DNA of 40,092 nt, taken from contig CALEHV010000036.1 in the NCBI GenBank assembly GCA_937876465.1, forward strand, positions 1 to 40,092, in the 5' to 3' direction. Of the stretch, positions 1 to 7,924 are shown piece by piece. This DNA is from an uncultured Bacillota bacterium. GTDB lineage: Bacteria > Bacillota_I > Bacilli_A > RFN20 > CAG-826. A model generated the notes under the pieces. That model was not told the origin of the DNA and searched no databases. It saw only the letters and a program-made list of their open reading frames with translations. Both the position numbers and the translations under genes were made by a program. Each line of letters begins with the position of its first letter. Position 1 is the first letter of the stretch.

Positions 1-3
1 CAT

Positions 4-32
4 CTCACCACTTAGTAAACTTGAAGTGGGAG
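4..32 (+). repeat. IS200/IS605-like terminal hairpin (left window edge)
   Basis: Positions 4-13 (CTCACCACTT) pair with 24-32 (AAGTGGGAG), leaving one bulged A, and are followed by TCTTCTTGCC. A hairpin of the same sequence and orientation sits at the extreme right end (40046-40082). Subterminal hairpins of this TCCCAC/GTGGGA type are typical of IS200/IS605-family (TnpA/TnpB) elements. No transposase is visible here, so the family call is an inference. Confidence 0.5.
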
Positions 33-69
33 TCTTCTTGCCGAATTAGATAAAAGACCTAGAAAATGT

Positions 70-120
70 AACACTCGATATCTCCATCAAAATTGATGTC
101 TGAAGCTATCTCGGAGTGTT
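70..120 (+). other. Structured element: two nested stems
   Basis: The outer stem AACACTC (70-76) pairs with GAGTGTT (114-120). Inside it CATCAA (85-90) pairs with TTGATG (93-98). It lies just beyond the edge hairpin and is followed directly by TTGCACTTAAGA. It has no U-run, so it does not look like a terminator. It may be part of the edge element or of an RNA; its role is unknown. Confidence 0.35.
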
Positions 121-336
121 GCACTTAAGATTACAATTTACTCTACCCAAAAATTCAGTAACGTCATCACAAAATATACTATAACGATTGGAGCCATTGA
201 TTGATAAAATTTCCTCTGTCAGAATATTTTGAGGATTTTTAATTTCAATGTTGTTAATAGAAGCATATTCGAGAACTATATCATAATTATTCAGTGTTGT
301 GCACTCAAAAGATGGCCCGTAGAGTGAGCCCAGCAT
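106..336 (-). CDS. Doubtful small ORF, 76 aa
   Basis: A 76-residue open frame between the edge element and a lipoprotein gene. It has no ribosome binding site before its ATG, no signal peptide, no recognisable domain, and an in-frame TGA lies 24 nt upstream. Its last codons overlap the 70-120 stem structure. The downstream-of-lipoprotein position would fit a gene remnant or a small second gene. I do not recognise it, and it may not be translated. Confidence 0.25.
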   Translation of the reverse strand: MLGSLYGPSFECTTLNNYDIVLEYASINNIEIKNPQNILTEEILSINGSNRYSIFCDDVTEFLGRVNCNLKCNTPR

Positions 337-365
337 AATCGAAGCTAATCTTAAAATTCAGTCAT

Positions 366-968
366 TTAAAAAATGTTTTTACATTTTTCTTCGATATTAT
401 CTTTATACATATCAAATATGGAATCGTTATTTTCGTTTGTATATACACCAAAATTAACAACAACATCTGAATTTCGATCTACTAATTGATAAGACCAAAA
501 AAAAGTAAATTTATCATAAAAAGGGAAGGTAGTACTTGCAATGCTCCCACCAGCAGATTTCCAATTAAAAGTAGAAACATCATACTCGCATTCTTCCCAA
601 TTTCTAAAATTCACAAACGAGAAAACAATATAATAATTATCAAATAGATTTTCGATTTCCACATGACGACGGCGCATAACTTTAACACCTTTTGTATCAA
701 AATTTAAAGTAGGTGTCATATCAAGGCCACATTTGTAATAGCAAGTTTCAAACGCATTATCTAGTCTTAGATCACACATTGGGTAGTTGGTGTATAAATC
801 ATCAAAAGAAACAGATATTCTTTCTTTATAATCATTTTCCAATTTTATGTCGTTCAAAAGTTCCTCATATGAATCAAATTTAATTTTTTTATGAAGAATA
901 GGTTCATCAAAATTGCAACTAGACAACATGAAGCAGAATAATAAAAACAATGAATATTTAACTTTCAT
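366..968 (-). CDS. Lipoprotein of unknown function, 200 aa
   Basis: The N-terminus is a lipoprotein signal: a basic start (MKVKY), a hydrophobic stretch, and a lipobox LSSC that puts the lipidated cysteine at residue 18. The mature part is acidic and aromatic-rich, with several cysteines (including C-x8-C-x3-C spacing around residues 66-80), and ends at CKNIF. I recognise no domain. It should be anchored on the outer face of the membrane. There is no Shine-Dalgarno sequence; a good promoter ends only 14 nt upstream. The neighbouring 1138-1836 gene and the 39305-39991 gene are also lipoproteins of unknown role, so both window edges look like accessory surface-protein regions. Confidence 0.75.
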   Translation of the reverse strand: MKVKYSLFLLFCFMLSSCNFDEPILHKKIKFDSYEELLNDIKLENDYKERISVSFDDLYTNYPMCDLRLDNAFETCYYKCGLDMTPTLNFDTKGVKVMRRRHVEIENLFDNYYIVFSFVNFRNWEECEYDVSTFNWKSAGGSIASTTFPFYDKFTFFWSYQLVDRNSDVVVNFGVYTNENNDSIFDMYKDNIEEKCKNIF

Positions 969-982
969 AAAAACATGTTAAT

Positions 983-1011
983 ATAATACAATTCTAACGT
1001 TAAATAATCAA
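983..1011 (-). promoter_or_regulatory. Promoter of the 366-968 lipoprotein gene
   Basis: On the minus strand, -35 TTGATT (1006-1011), a 17-bp spacer and -10 TATTAT (983-988). Six nt after the -10 comes ATG TTT TTA TGA, a three-codon frame whose stop overlaps the lipoprotein start (ATGA). Confidence 0.6.
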
Positions 1012-1137
1012 AATGAGAATATTATATGTTCATACTTTTATATATTTTATATACTCAGTATATAAAAAACAACTTATTAAAACGCAAATAAAAATGTTCA
1101 CAAAAAAGAACTAAATTAATTTTACGAATGTAGATTT

Positions 1138-1836
1138 TTATGCATTTAGATAAGTTATCTGAGCTCTCTCATAATTAACTGAGAAATTCTCATACAATTC
1201 TTTATTTTGATAAACAACTTCTTTAAGTTTGAAATTGTCTACATTGCATTTATAAACATATTCAGCATTTTTTAGTTCCACCGCAATTGAAGTTTGTTTA
1301 TTCCAAGAAGAATACTCGACTTGATTGTCGCCATCCGATAATTCTTTCATCTTATCAAGATTTTGTTTAAACAATTTGCTAACACCATTTGATAATAATT
1401 CGTTTTCAAGAAAATTCCACTCTTCTTCAGAATATTCCGAAAAAGCTTTATCGTGTCTATCTGGATGTGCGGACTTGAACGCAAATTGTCCATTTTCTTT
1501 TTGACTATTTTCTAAAATGCAGTCAAATATTCTATTGTCTTTAACATAACACCATTTTTCTAAAACAGATGGGTGTTCACCTTTGGTGATTACATAAGAA
1601 TAGCAGAATTTTGCGCCTCTATCGAAAATAACTTTTTCTTCGATTTCGTTTTCGGTATAAGAAAGTTTGTGATTATAAAAATATGTAAATTTATCATAGG
1701 CAACTTTACCTTCATTATAAAAATTAATAATGTCGTTTATTGCCTTTACTCCTTCTTCTTTTGAAATGATAAAACCATGGCAAGAAGTCACGAATGGAAT
1801 GATTGATAAAATACCTAATAACTTATAATTTTTCAT
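1138..1836 (-). CDS. Lipoprotein of unknown function, 232 aa
   Basis: Signal peptide with lipobox VTSC, so Cys19 is the predicted lipidation site. The mature domain of about 210 residues is mixed and charged, with no family I recognise. The start lies 2 nt after the tyrS stop on the same strand, so it is probably the last gene of the lacI-tyrS transcript. Only a weak AAG-type ribosome site precedes it, which fits translational coupling to tyrS. It probably faces the outside of the membrane. Linkage to a tRNA synthetase gene does not by itself suggest a shared role. Confidence 0.75.
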   Translation of the reverse strand: MKNYKLLGILSIIPFVTSCHGFIISKEEGVKAINDIINFYNEGKVAYDKFTYFYNHKLSYTENEIEEKVIFDRGAKFCYSYVITKGEHPSVLEKWCYVKDNRIFDCILENSQKENGQFAFKSAHPDRHDKAFSEYSEEEWNFLENELLSNGVSKLFKQNLDKMKELSDGDNQVEYSSWNKQTSIAVELKNAEYVYKCNVDNFKLKEVVYQNKELYENFSVNYERAQITYLNA

Positions 1837-1838
1837 TC

Positions 1839-3092
1839 TTATGCTAACTTAACTAAATAATAATTCTTTTTACCACGTTTGACGACTATATATTCACCAT
1901 ACATAGCATCTGCTTTTGTAATCATTTTTGCAGGATCTGTGACCTTGTCTCCGTTAAGAGAAACTGCATTTCCTTTAACGAATTCACGAGCTTCGCGTTT
2001 GCTTGAAGCAGCTTTAATGAAGATTAATAAATCTTCAAGGAGCATATCTCCGCTAACTTCAACTTGTAAATCGCCAAGTAATTCAAGGATGCTTTCTTTT
2101 GAAAGATTCTTAACGTTACCTGTAAATAAAGCTTGTGACATTTCAATTGCTTCTTTGGCTTTTGCTTCGCCATGAATAATTGAAACAACTTCATACGCTA
2201 ATGCTTTTTGAGCAACACGAGCACCTAAGTTTTCGTAGTGTTCTTTAATAATTGCTTCAATCTCTGGAATTGATTTAAAGGAGAATATCTTTAGATATCT
2301 TGCTGCGTCATCATCGCTTGCATTAATAAAATATTGATAAAGTTTATATGGGCTAACAAGTTTTGCATCAAGATATAATGCACCACCTTCTGATTTACCA
2401 AATTTCTTACCTTGGCTGTCTAAAAGAAGAGGAACTGTAAAGCATCCTGCTTCTGTTTCGTTGCCTTGTGTTTTACGAATGAGCTCAAGACCAGAAGTCA
2501 GATTGCCCCATTGATCTCCACCACCAATTTGTATTTTGCAGCCTTCTTCTTTGAACAAATGTAAGAAGTCAATTGATTGGAGAATCATGTATGAAAATTC
2601 GGTATACGAAACACCGGATTCGAGACGTTTAGCAACGATATCTTTTGCTAACATATAGTTAACTGGGAAGAACTTACCATAGTCTCTTAAGTAATCTAAA
2701 ACTGATAATTTGCTAATCCAATCATAGTTGTTTACTATGATACCTTTCTTTGGATCGGTTAAATCAATAAATCTTTCAAGTTGAGCTTTAATGCAAGCAG
2801 TATTGTTTGCTAAAGACTCTTTATCAAGAAGATTTCTTTCTTTTGATTTTCCTGATGGATCGCCAATCATTCCAGTTGCACCACCAACAACAGCAATAAT
2901 TCTATGACCTGCTCTTTGAAGTCTCATGAGCATTGAAATCATAACAAAGTTACCCAAGTGCATTGAGGATGCAGATGGATCAAAACCACAATAAATTGTT
3001 GTTGGTTTATTTAATAATTTCTTAACTTCTTCTTCGTTTGAAAAAGCGTTAATTAATCCACGATATTTAAGTTCATCAATAATATTTTGCAT
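1839..3092 (-). CDS. tyrS: Tyrosyl-tRNA synthetase
   Basis: A cytoplasmic class I synthetase that charges tRNA-Tyr. At 417 aa it has the normal bacterial length. The class I signatures are visible: HLGN (residues 45-48, the HIGH equivalent) and KFGKS (230-234, the KMSKS loop). The CGFDPSASSMHLGN lead-in and the tyrosine-site segment GGGDQWGN are typical. An S4-like RNA-binding domain closes the C-terminus (about residues 350-417). It begins 2 bp after the LacI-family gene, so it has no room for its own T-box leader and must depend on the regulator's promoter. A tyrS/ccpA neighbourhood is also found in Bacillus, which supports the CcpA-like reading of the upstream gene. Confidence 0.97.
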   Translation of the reverse strand: MQNIIDELKYRGLINAFSNEEEVKKLLNKPTTIYCGFDPSASSMHLGNFVMISMLMRLQRAGHRIIAVVGGATGMIGDPSGKSKERNLLDKESLANNTACIKAQLERFIDLTDPKKGIIVNNYDWISKLSVLDYLRDYGKFFPVNYMLAKDIVAKRLESGVSYTEFSYMILQSIDFLHLFKEEGCKIQIGGGDQWGNLTSGLELIRKTQGNETEAGCFTVPLLLDSQGKKFGKSEGGALYLDAKLVSPYKLYQYFINASDDDAARYLKIFSFKSIPEIEAIIKEHYENLGARVAQKALAYEVVSIIHGEAKAKEAIEMSQALFTGNVKNLSKESILELLGDLQVEVSGDMLLEDLLIFIKAASSKREAREFVKGNAVSLNGDKVTDPAKMITKADAMYGEYIVVKRGKKNYYLVKLA

Positions 3093-3094
3093 AA

Positions 3095-4093
3095 CTACTC
3101 CTTGGTTGACTGACGTTTAATGTAATTTGACTCGAATTTATATGTTTTCTTTTGTAATTCGTCATTTGAAAGATCAATCAACATATACATTGCACGTTTT
3201 CCAACTTCTTGCATGTTAATATTCATACTCGACAGAGTCGGCCTAGTAATATTAGCATATTTTGTTCCAATTAACGAGATTACTTCAACATCTTCAGGAA
3301 TTTTTAATCCTGAATCTGATGCAGCATTCATTATAGCAGCACCGATAGAATCACGATAGGCTATAAAATAGCCTGTCTTATGATTTTTAAAATATTCAAC
3401 GAAATCGCTATAAGTTCTCGAATATGAATCATCGCAGTTCATAATCTTATATTCTCTGCCAGCTTCTTCACATGCTTTAATAAAAGCTTTTTCTGTTCTT
3501 GCTAATAAACGTCCACAGTTATGAACGTGCATAAAAATAGGGAATTTGCCGCCTTCATGAAAATGATTTTCAAGAATATGTCTAAGATTGTGCTCGTATC
3601 CAAAAATAACGCATCCGGTTCTTTCACCTTCTACTCTATTGTTAATAACAATAGTTGGAACGTGATATGAAGCTAGTTTTGCGACATCTTCTTCATTTAA
3701 TTCATCATCGAAAACAATAGCTCCATCAACGTGGGAAGTAATAACTTTATCTAGCATGGCTAAAGCATCTTCTCTTGAATGTGATGTTGTAAACAAAGAA
3801 AGCATAAAATGCTTTTCTTTTGCTACTTCTGTAATTCCATTAAGAACACTGGAAATATAAACATAATTAGCGCTTGGAATAATAACACCAATGTTGGTTG
3901 ATTTGCTTGTAGCAAGAGCTTGAGCAAGACCACTTGGTTTATATCCTAAACGAGCAATTGTAGCTTCAACTTTTTTTCTTGTTGCTTCAGTAACATTACT
4001 TTGTTTATTGATAACACGGCTGACTGTTGCAAGAGATACTCCACTTGCTTTAGCAACTTCATATATGGTGACACGATCTTTCAAATTATCCAT
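3095..4093 (-). CDS. LacI-family transcriptional regulator, CcpA-like
   Basis: Helix-turn-helix at the N-terminus (VTIYEVAKASGVSLATVSRV), the hinge helix region GYKPSGLAQAL, then a periplasmic-binding-protein-like core ending near YIKRQSTKE. I start it at the ATG at 4093 (MDNLKDRV), 11 nt after AGGAG, rather than at 4123, which lacks a ribosome site; this gives 332 aa. The N-terminus and the length fit CcpA/LacI repressors, and the tyrS neighbour matches the ccpA neighbourhood in Bacillus. The core shows changes from CcpA, so the effector could be HPr-Ser-P or a sugar. Its promoter spacer is a perfect palindrome, so autorepression is likely. Confidence 0.85.
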   Translation of the reverse strand: MDNLKDRVTIYEVAKASGVSLATVSRVINKQSNVTEATRKKVEATIARLGYKPSGLAQALATSKSTNIGVIIPSANYVYISSVLNGITEVAKEKHFMLSLFTTSHSREDALAMLDKVITSHVDGAIVFDDELNEEDVAKLASYHVPTIVINNRVEGERTGCVIFGYEHNLRHILENHFHEGGKFPIFMHVHNCGRLLARTEKAFIKACEEAGREYKIMNCDDSYSRTYSDFVEYFKNHKTGYFIAYRDSIGAAIMNAASDSGLKIPEDVEVISLIGTKYANITRPTLSSMNINMQEVGKRAMYMLIDLSNDELQKKTYKFESNYIKRQSTKE

Positions 4094-4121
4094 GAAAATT
4101 ACATCTCCTAAATATAATTTC

Positions 4122-4149
4122 ATTATAATGAAAATATTTTCATAGGCAA
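4122..4149 (-). promoter_or_regulatory. lacI-tyrS promoter with embedded operator
   Basis: On the minus strand, -35 TTGCCT (4144-4149) and -10 TATAAT (4122-4127) are separated by exactly 16 bp. Those 16 bp (4128-4143) are the perfect palindrome ATGAAAATATTTTCAT. Repressor bound there would block RNA polymerase. The site lacks the central CG common in LacI-family operators. Confidence 0.7.
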
Positions 4150-4182
4150 TTACATTTTTCTATTGCTCAAATTAGAACAAAC

Positions 4183-4205
4183 AAAAAACTACACAAAGTG
4201 TAGTT
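4183..4205 (-). terminator. Rho-independent terminator after the antitoxin gene
   Basis: Perfect 8-bp stem AACTACAC (4187-4194) / GTGTAGTT (4198-4205) with a three-base loop. On the minus strand it is followed by a run of Ts. It separates the antitoxin gene from the lacI promoter. Confidence 0.75.
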
Positions 4206-4230
4206 AATTGAATTTTGCACAAATGTCTTT

Positions 4231-4491
4231 TTAAAGCAACTCATCAATTGTTTTATATGTTTTACGTTTTGATGGGGCTTTTTCAGCATCTTCTACTTCT
4301 TTAATTGCGGCAAGTGTAACTTTGTTAGGATTTTCTCTTCCAATAACAAAAGGAATTCTTTGCTCTCTTACTGCTTGTTTTAAAAAACAGGTAACTGCAG
4401 TAGTTAAATCCATTCCAAAATCAGCAAACAATGCTTGAGCTTGTTTCTTAAGTTCTAAATCAAGATTAATGTTTGTGCTAACTTTTGCCAT
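4231..4491 (-). CDS. RelB/DinJ-family antitoxin, orphan
   Basis: A short protein of 86 aa with an N-terminal ribbon-helix-helix: MAKVSTNINLDLELK gives the beta strand, followed by the helices around FGMDLTTAVTCFLKQAV. This is the RelB/DinJ pattern (alternating strand, then an MDLTTAVxxFLKQ helix). The C-terminal half is charged, as in toxin-wrapping tails. I chose the ATG at 4491, which follows GGGGA, over the one at 4506. No RelE/YafQ-type toxin frame is found on either side. It could be a lone repressor, or an antitoxin for a toxin elsewhere. An inverted repeat covers its promoter, so it probably represses itself. Confidence 0.85.
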   Translation of the reverse strand: MAKVSTNINLDLELKKQAQALFADFGMDLTTAVTCFLKQAVREQRIPFVIGRENPNKVTLAAIKEVEDAEKAPSKRKTYKTIDELL

Positions 4492-4519
4492 AATTTGTTT
4501 CCCCATTTATCCAAATAAA

Positions 4520-4563
4520 AATATACCCTATTATATGCGTATTGTCAACATATTATGGGTATA
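4520..4563 (-). promoter_or_regulatory. Antitoxin promoter inside an inverted repeat
   Basis: On the minus strand, -35 TTGACA (4543-4548), a 17-bp spacer and -10 TATATT (4520-4525). Arms TATACCCTATTATATG (4522-4537) and CATATTATGGGTATA (4549-4563) form an inverted repeat with a one-base difference in length, straddling both boxes. This is the arrangement of an autoregulatory antitoxin operator. Confidence 0.75.
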
Positions 4564-4585
4564 TTATGTATATTATTTTTTCCTT

Positions 4586-5689
4586 TTAATAAATTGGATA
4601 ATTAACTTTTTTTAAACGTTTTGAAGGTATATTTTTTCTTCCTTCTTTTGCTTGATCTTTACCATCTAAAACAACTAAATCTCCTGTAAAACCTACGGTC
4701 ATATTATTAACAAAAGCTGTTCCAACACCATAAGTATCAACAGGAACATTCAAGGCAACCCATTCTTTAATTTTTTCTGCGGTAAAGGATGAAGAAACGA
4801 TAATTTTGACATAGTCAAATCCGTTGTCATCTAAAGCTTTACGGAGTGCAAAAATTAATTCTTTGCAAACACCATGAGGATCAAATCCAGATGTATCTTT
4901 ATCATCAAAATAGTGATCAATTAAAGATTTACTTGTGTCGACTCTAACTGCGCGTAAAACTTTGCCTAAATGCTTTGCTAACATAACAGAATCATGAACA
5001 ACATTATTATTGTAATCAATAAGTGCTGTGACTTGTTCATTTGGATAAGTTGCATGATAAATATCAGCAGCTTTGCAAATGTCTCCACCACAAACTTGGA
5101 TTAATGCGTGTGGCATTGTGCCAACACCATGTCCTCCCCACCACAATCCTTGTGCATCTGTTGAAACTTTACGAATGCCAGCGACATAAGTAGCATATCC
5201 ATCGCCAATTTGTGTGTTGTATTCATCTTGTCTATCTGCCATCGAAAAAATATCTTTTCCTTTGAGTTCACGAACAGTTCTCATAACATTAGTAGCAACG
5301 CTACTACGACGTGCAAGAATTCCATCAATCATGCTTTCAAGGAAACCGAAATTTTCGTATTTACCAGTTACTTTTAAAACAGGTTCATTTGCTTCAATTA
5401 AATCACCATCGTTTAATGCTTCAATTTCTAATTCTTCTGGTTTAGTAGCATATGTATGAATTAAAGCAATTGATTCATCGATTCCGCATGCCATAGCGTC
5501 ATTTGTTCTTTGAAACCATTGCATGGTAACAATATGACCTGGGCATTGCTCTTTAACGATTTTATTACTTTTTAAAAAGTAATTAGCAGCGAAAAATCCC
5601 TTTCCTAATCTTTCATCAAATTTAAATGTTTTGTTTGTAAGACGGGAAATCTTTCCTTGTTCTTTTAATGTAATTTCTAATTCTTCCAC
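4586..5689 (-). CDS. pncB: Nicotinate phosphoribosyltransferase
   Basis: Makes nicotinate mononucleotide from nicotinate and PRPP, the salvage entry to NAD. At 367 aa it is a compact member of the NAPRTase family. Recognisable segments are GGHGVGTMPHALIQ in the middle and ALIDYNNNVVHDSV, followed by RVDTS and the late glycine-rich YGVGTAF phosphate-binding region. The start is GTG at 5689, with AGGAG inside the end of the upstream DUF4479 gene, so the two are translationally linked. It is the last gene of the long glgC operon. The operon also has a pantothenate kinase gene, so two cofactor pathways share one transcript. Confidence 0.92.
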   Translation of the reverse strand: MEELEITLKEQGKISRLTNKTFKFDERLGKGFFAANYFLKSNKIVKEQCPGHIVTMQWFQRTNDAMACGIDESIALIHTYATKPEELEIEALNDGDLIEANEPVLKVTGKYENFGFLESMIDGILARRSSVATNVMRTVRELKGKDIFSMADRQDEYNTQIGDGYATYVAGIRKVSTDAQGLWWGGHGVGTMPHALIQVCGGDICKAADIYHATYPNEQVTALIDYNNNVVHDSVMLAKHLGKVLRAVRVDTSKSLIDHYFDDKDTSGFDPHGVCKELIFALRKALDDNGFDYVKIIVSSSFTAEKIKEWVALNVPVDTYGVGTAFVNNMTVGFTGDLVVLDGKDQAKEGRKNIPSKRLKKVNYPIY

Positions 5690-5690
5690 G

Positions 5691-5960
5691 TTAGTTCTCC
5701 TTTAGAGGTTCTACATTTGCATTAATAAGCATATGATTAACAACCTTTATAAACTCTTTAGCAGGCTCAAGCAATTCTCCTTCGTGATGAAGTTTCACCA
5801 CTTTAGATAAATCGAATATATTAACACCTACTAATTTATCCCCTTTGTATAGTGCGGCAACGTCGTTATTTTTAATAATCTTATCAGGAATTAATTCCCT
5901 TTGTAATTCGATTATTAAGACATCGCCAATAGTCTTGCGATTGTAGTAAATTTTATACAT
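5691..5960 (-). CDS. Stand-alone DUF4479 (YtpR N-terminal domain) protein
   Basis: 89 aa. The sequence YYNRKTIGDVLII, then YKGDKLVGVNIFDLS, then EFIKVVNHMLINANVEPL follows the N-terminal DUF4479 domain of Bacillus YtpR. In YtpR this domain precedes a tRNA-binding (EMAP/OB-fold) domain; that part is absent here, and no frame for it lies next to the gene. Its ATG overlaps the trmB stop (TAATG). The trmB and pepV neighbours also lie close to ytpR in Bacillus, which supports the assignment. The function is unknown; loss of the RNA-binding half would leave a small partner domain. Confidence 0.7.
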   Translation of the reverse strand: MYKIYYNRKTIGDVLIIELQRELIPDKIIKNNDVAALYKGDKLVGVNIFDLSKVVKLHHEGELLEPAKEFIKVVNHMLINANVEPLKEN

Positions 5961-6574
5961 TACTTTCGCAACACAATTCTATGAATTGGTTGACCAAGTT
6001 CACGGAATTTCCTTTCATATTCAGTCATAACATCGTTTGCTTCATCAAACTTGTAATCTGGTTCAATGCTAACGACATTAAATTTTGTTAATTTTATTTC
6101 TTCTACCGTATATTCAAATAAGCTATCGTTATCGCTCTTAAATATAAGCAATCCATTCGGTTTTAAAACTCTATAATGTTGGTCCAAAAAATCCTTATAA
6201 GTTAATCTACGTTTTTCATGTCTTTTCTTTGGCCATGGATCAGAAAAATTTAAATACACAATTTCAGCGTAATTTTCACCTAATTGATCAAATGCTAACT
6301 TTGCATCATTTGGGAAAACTAATACATTTTTAACTTCTGCATCAACAAGTTTTTTAGCCATTATTCCTGCAACCGTCTCACATTTTTCAATTGCGAGGAA
6401 GTTTTTATCTAAGTGTTTTTGTGAGAAATTTAAAATAAAATCACCTTTTCCTGAACCAACTTCCAAACAAACAGGTTTTTTAAAATATTGATTATTTAAA
6501 TCAATTTTTTCTATAGCCATCTCAGGGTGTTCTTTTAAATAATCAACCGCCCATTGTTTGTATTTGGTTCTCAT
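5960..6574 (-). CDS. trmB: tRNA (guanine-N7)-methyltransferase
   Basis: Methylates G46 of tRNA to m7G using S-adenosylmethionine. It has 204 aa, the normal size. The SAM-binding motif is LEVGSGKGDF, and the TrmB signature NFSDPWPKKRHEKRRL is complete; this is followed by the LKPNGLLIFKSDN strand. The C-terminus carries the family's TEYERKF element. Its ATG overlaps the pepV stop by one base, so it belongs to the glgC operon. It acts in the cytoplasm on tRNA. Confidence 0.96.
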   Translation of the reverse strand: MRTKYKQWAVDYLKEHPEMAIEKIDLNNQYFKKPVCLEVGSGKGDFILNFSQKHLDKNFLAIEKCETVAGIMAKKLVDAEVKNVLVFPNDAKLAFDQLGENYAEIVYLNFSDPWPKKRHEKRRLTYKDFLDQHYRVLKPNGLLIFKSDNDSLFEYTVEEIKLTKFNVVSIEPDYKFDEANDVMTEYERKFRELGQPIHRIVLRK

Positions 6575-7911
6575 TACTTAAGGTCTCCTAAAAGCTTAAT
6601 TGCACGAGCATAAATTTGCGCAGCTTTATAAAAATCTTTTAAAGCATAAAATTCATTTGGTTCATGCATTGCGGAAGGATGTTTTGGAAGCATAGCTCCA
6701 AATGCTACTGTATTTGGTGCGTGCTTTGCATATGTCCCACCACCAGTTGTTAAAGGCTTTGAATAGTCATGAGTTTCAGCTCTATATGCCTTTAATAAGG
6801 TCTTAACCAATTTACATTTTGGATCGTAAAGAAGGACTTTTGATGGTTCGTGTGGCATCGAAGATTTGGTTCCAAAGAAACTATCAAAATTCTTTCTATA
6901 TTCAATTGGATCAACGTTTTCGTTATATCTAAAGTTAACTGTGAAATTCAATTCACCTTTTTCATAGCCAATCATTCCAACACAATAGGTTGTATCGTGA
7001 AGTAATTTTGAATGGTTGTAACCATTAAATGATTTACCTGTTGTATCTTGTAAAATATCGCCTAATTTTTGAATGTTTTCTATTTCATAGAATTCACCTA
7101 TTGTTTTTAAACAAATAAGAGCAGCGTTAACACCTAATTCAGGAACGCTTCCGTGGCATGTTTTTCCAATAAATGCTATGCCACCTTCAATCTCTTCAAA
7201 GTTAACGTTGTTTTTCTTTAAATAAGAAATAAATTCTTCATCTTTGTCCATTAAAACATCGACTCTATCGCAAACAGCATTTGTAGCAACACCGCCTTTA
7301 ATAGATTTAACAGGTAATTCAACTTCTAGTTTACTGTAGAAATCCACAATACCTTTTTCACCATAAATTAATGGGAAATCGCTATCTGGAGTAAATCCGT
7401 AAGCAGGACTTTCTTTTTTCATATCTTCAAAGTAGTGAACTAAACAGCTTGAACCACGTTCTTCGTCACCACCACAAACAATACGAACTCTATAATCTCT
7501 TAATAAACCATTATCTCTTAAAGCTTTTACAGCATAAAATGCTGCAATTAATGGTCCTTTATCATCACTAGAACCACGAGCATACAAGATTCCGTCTTTA
7601 ATAGTTGGTTCAAAAGGAGGGTTATCCCAATTTCCAGATGTAGGCACAACATCAGCGTGAGCGAAAATTCCAATTAATTTATCGCCTTCACCAATTGTTA
7701 ACTCTGTTGCATAACCATCACAGTAATCAACATCAAAGCCAAATCTTTCTCCTAAAGCGCCGAACCATTTAAGAGCTTTATCTACATTTTCACCAAATGG
7801 TTTATCTTTAGAAGCGGTCGTTTCATCGTAAACAGAAGGTATTGCTAAAAAACGTTGCAATGCATCTAGCATGTCGACTTCATATGGTTTCATTAATCTT
7901 TTATAATTCAT
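6574..7911 (-). CDS. pepV: PepV-type M20 dipeptidase
   Basis: Zinc dipeptidase of the M20 family, close to Lactobacillus PepV, which splits dipeptides in the cytoplasm. It has 445 aa. The metal ligands are visible: HADVVP (first His/Asp), ARGSSDDKGP (bridging Asp), DEERGS (Glu pair), TPDSDFPLIYGEKG (Asp) and, near the end, SAMHEPNEF (final His). The lid domain lies between about residues 190 and 310. It sits between coaX and trmB in the glgC operon. It fits an organism that takes up peptides as an amino-acid source. Confidence 0.93.
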   Translation of the reverse strand: MNYKRLMKPYEVDMLDALQRFLAIPSVYDETTASKDKPFGENVDKALKWFGALGERFGFDVDYCDGYATELTIGEGDKLIGIFAHADVVPTSGNWDNPPFEPTIKDGILYARGSSDDKGPLIAAFYAVKALRDNGLLRDYRVRIVCGGDEERGSSCLVHYFEDMKKESPAYGFTPDSDFPLIYGEKGIVDFYSKLEVELPVKSIKGGVATNAVCDRVDVLMDKDEEFISYLKKNNVNFEEIEGGIAFIGKTCHGSVPELGVNAALICLKTIGEFYEIENIQKLGDILQDTTGKSFNGYNHSKLLHDTTYCVGMIGYEKGELNFTVNFRYNENVDPIEYRKNFDSFFGTKSSMPHEPSKVLLYDPKCKLVKTLLKAYRAETHDYSKPLTTGGGTYAKHAPNTVAFGAMLPKHPSAMHEPNEFYALKDFYKAAQIYARAIKLLGDLK

Positions 7912-7924
7912 ATTTTCTTACCTT

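Noticed and set aside
1045..1067. Perfect AT stem TTTTATATAC / GTATATAAAA as a terminator of the 1138 gene
   Set aside because: The stem is almost wholly A/T and no U-run follows on the minus strand; it may be chance in AT-rich DNA.
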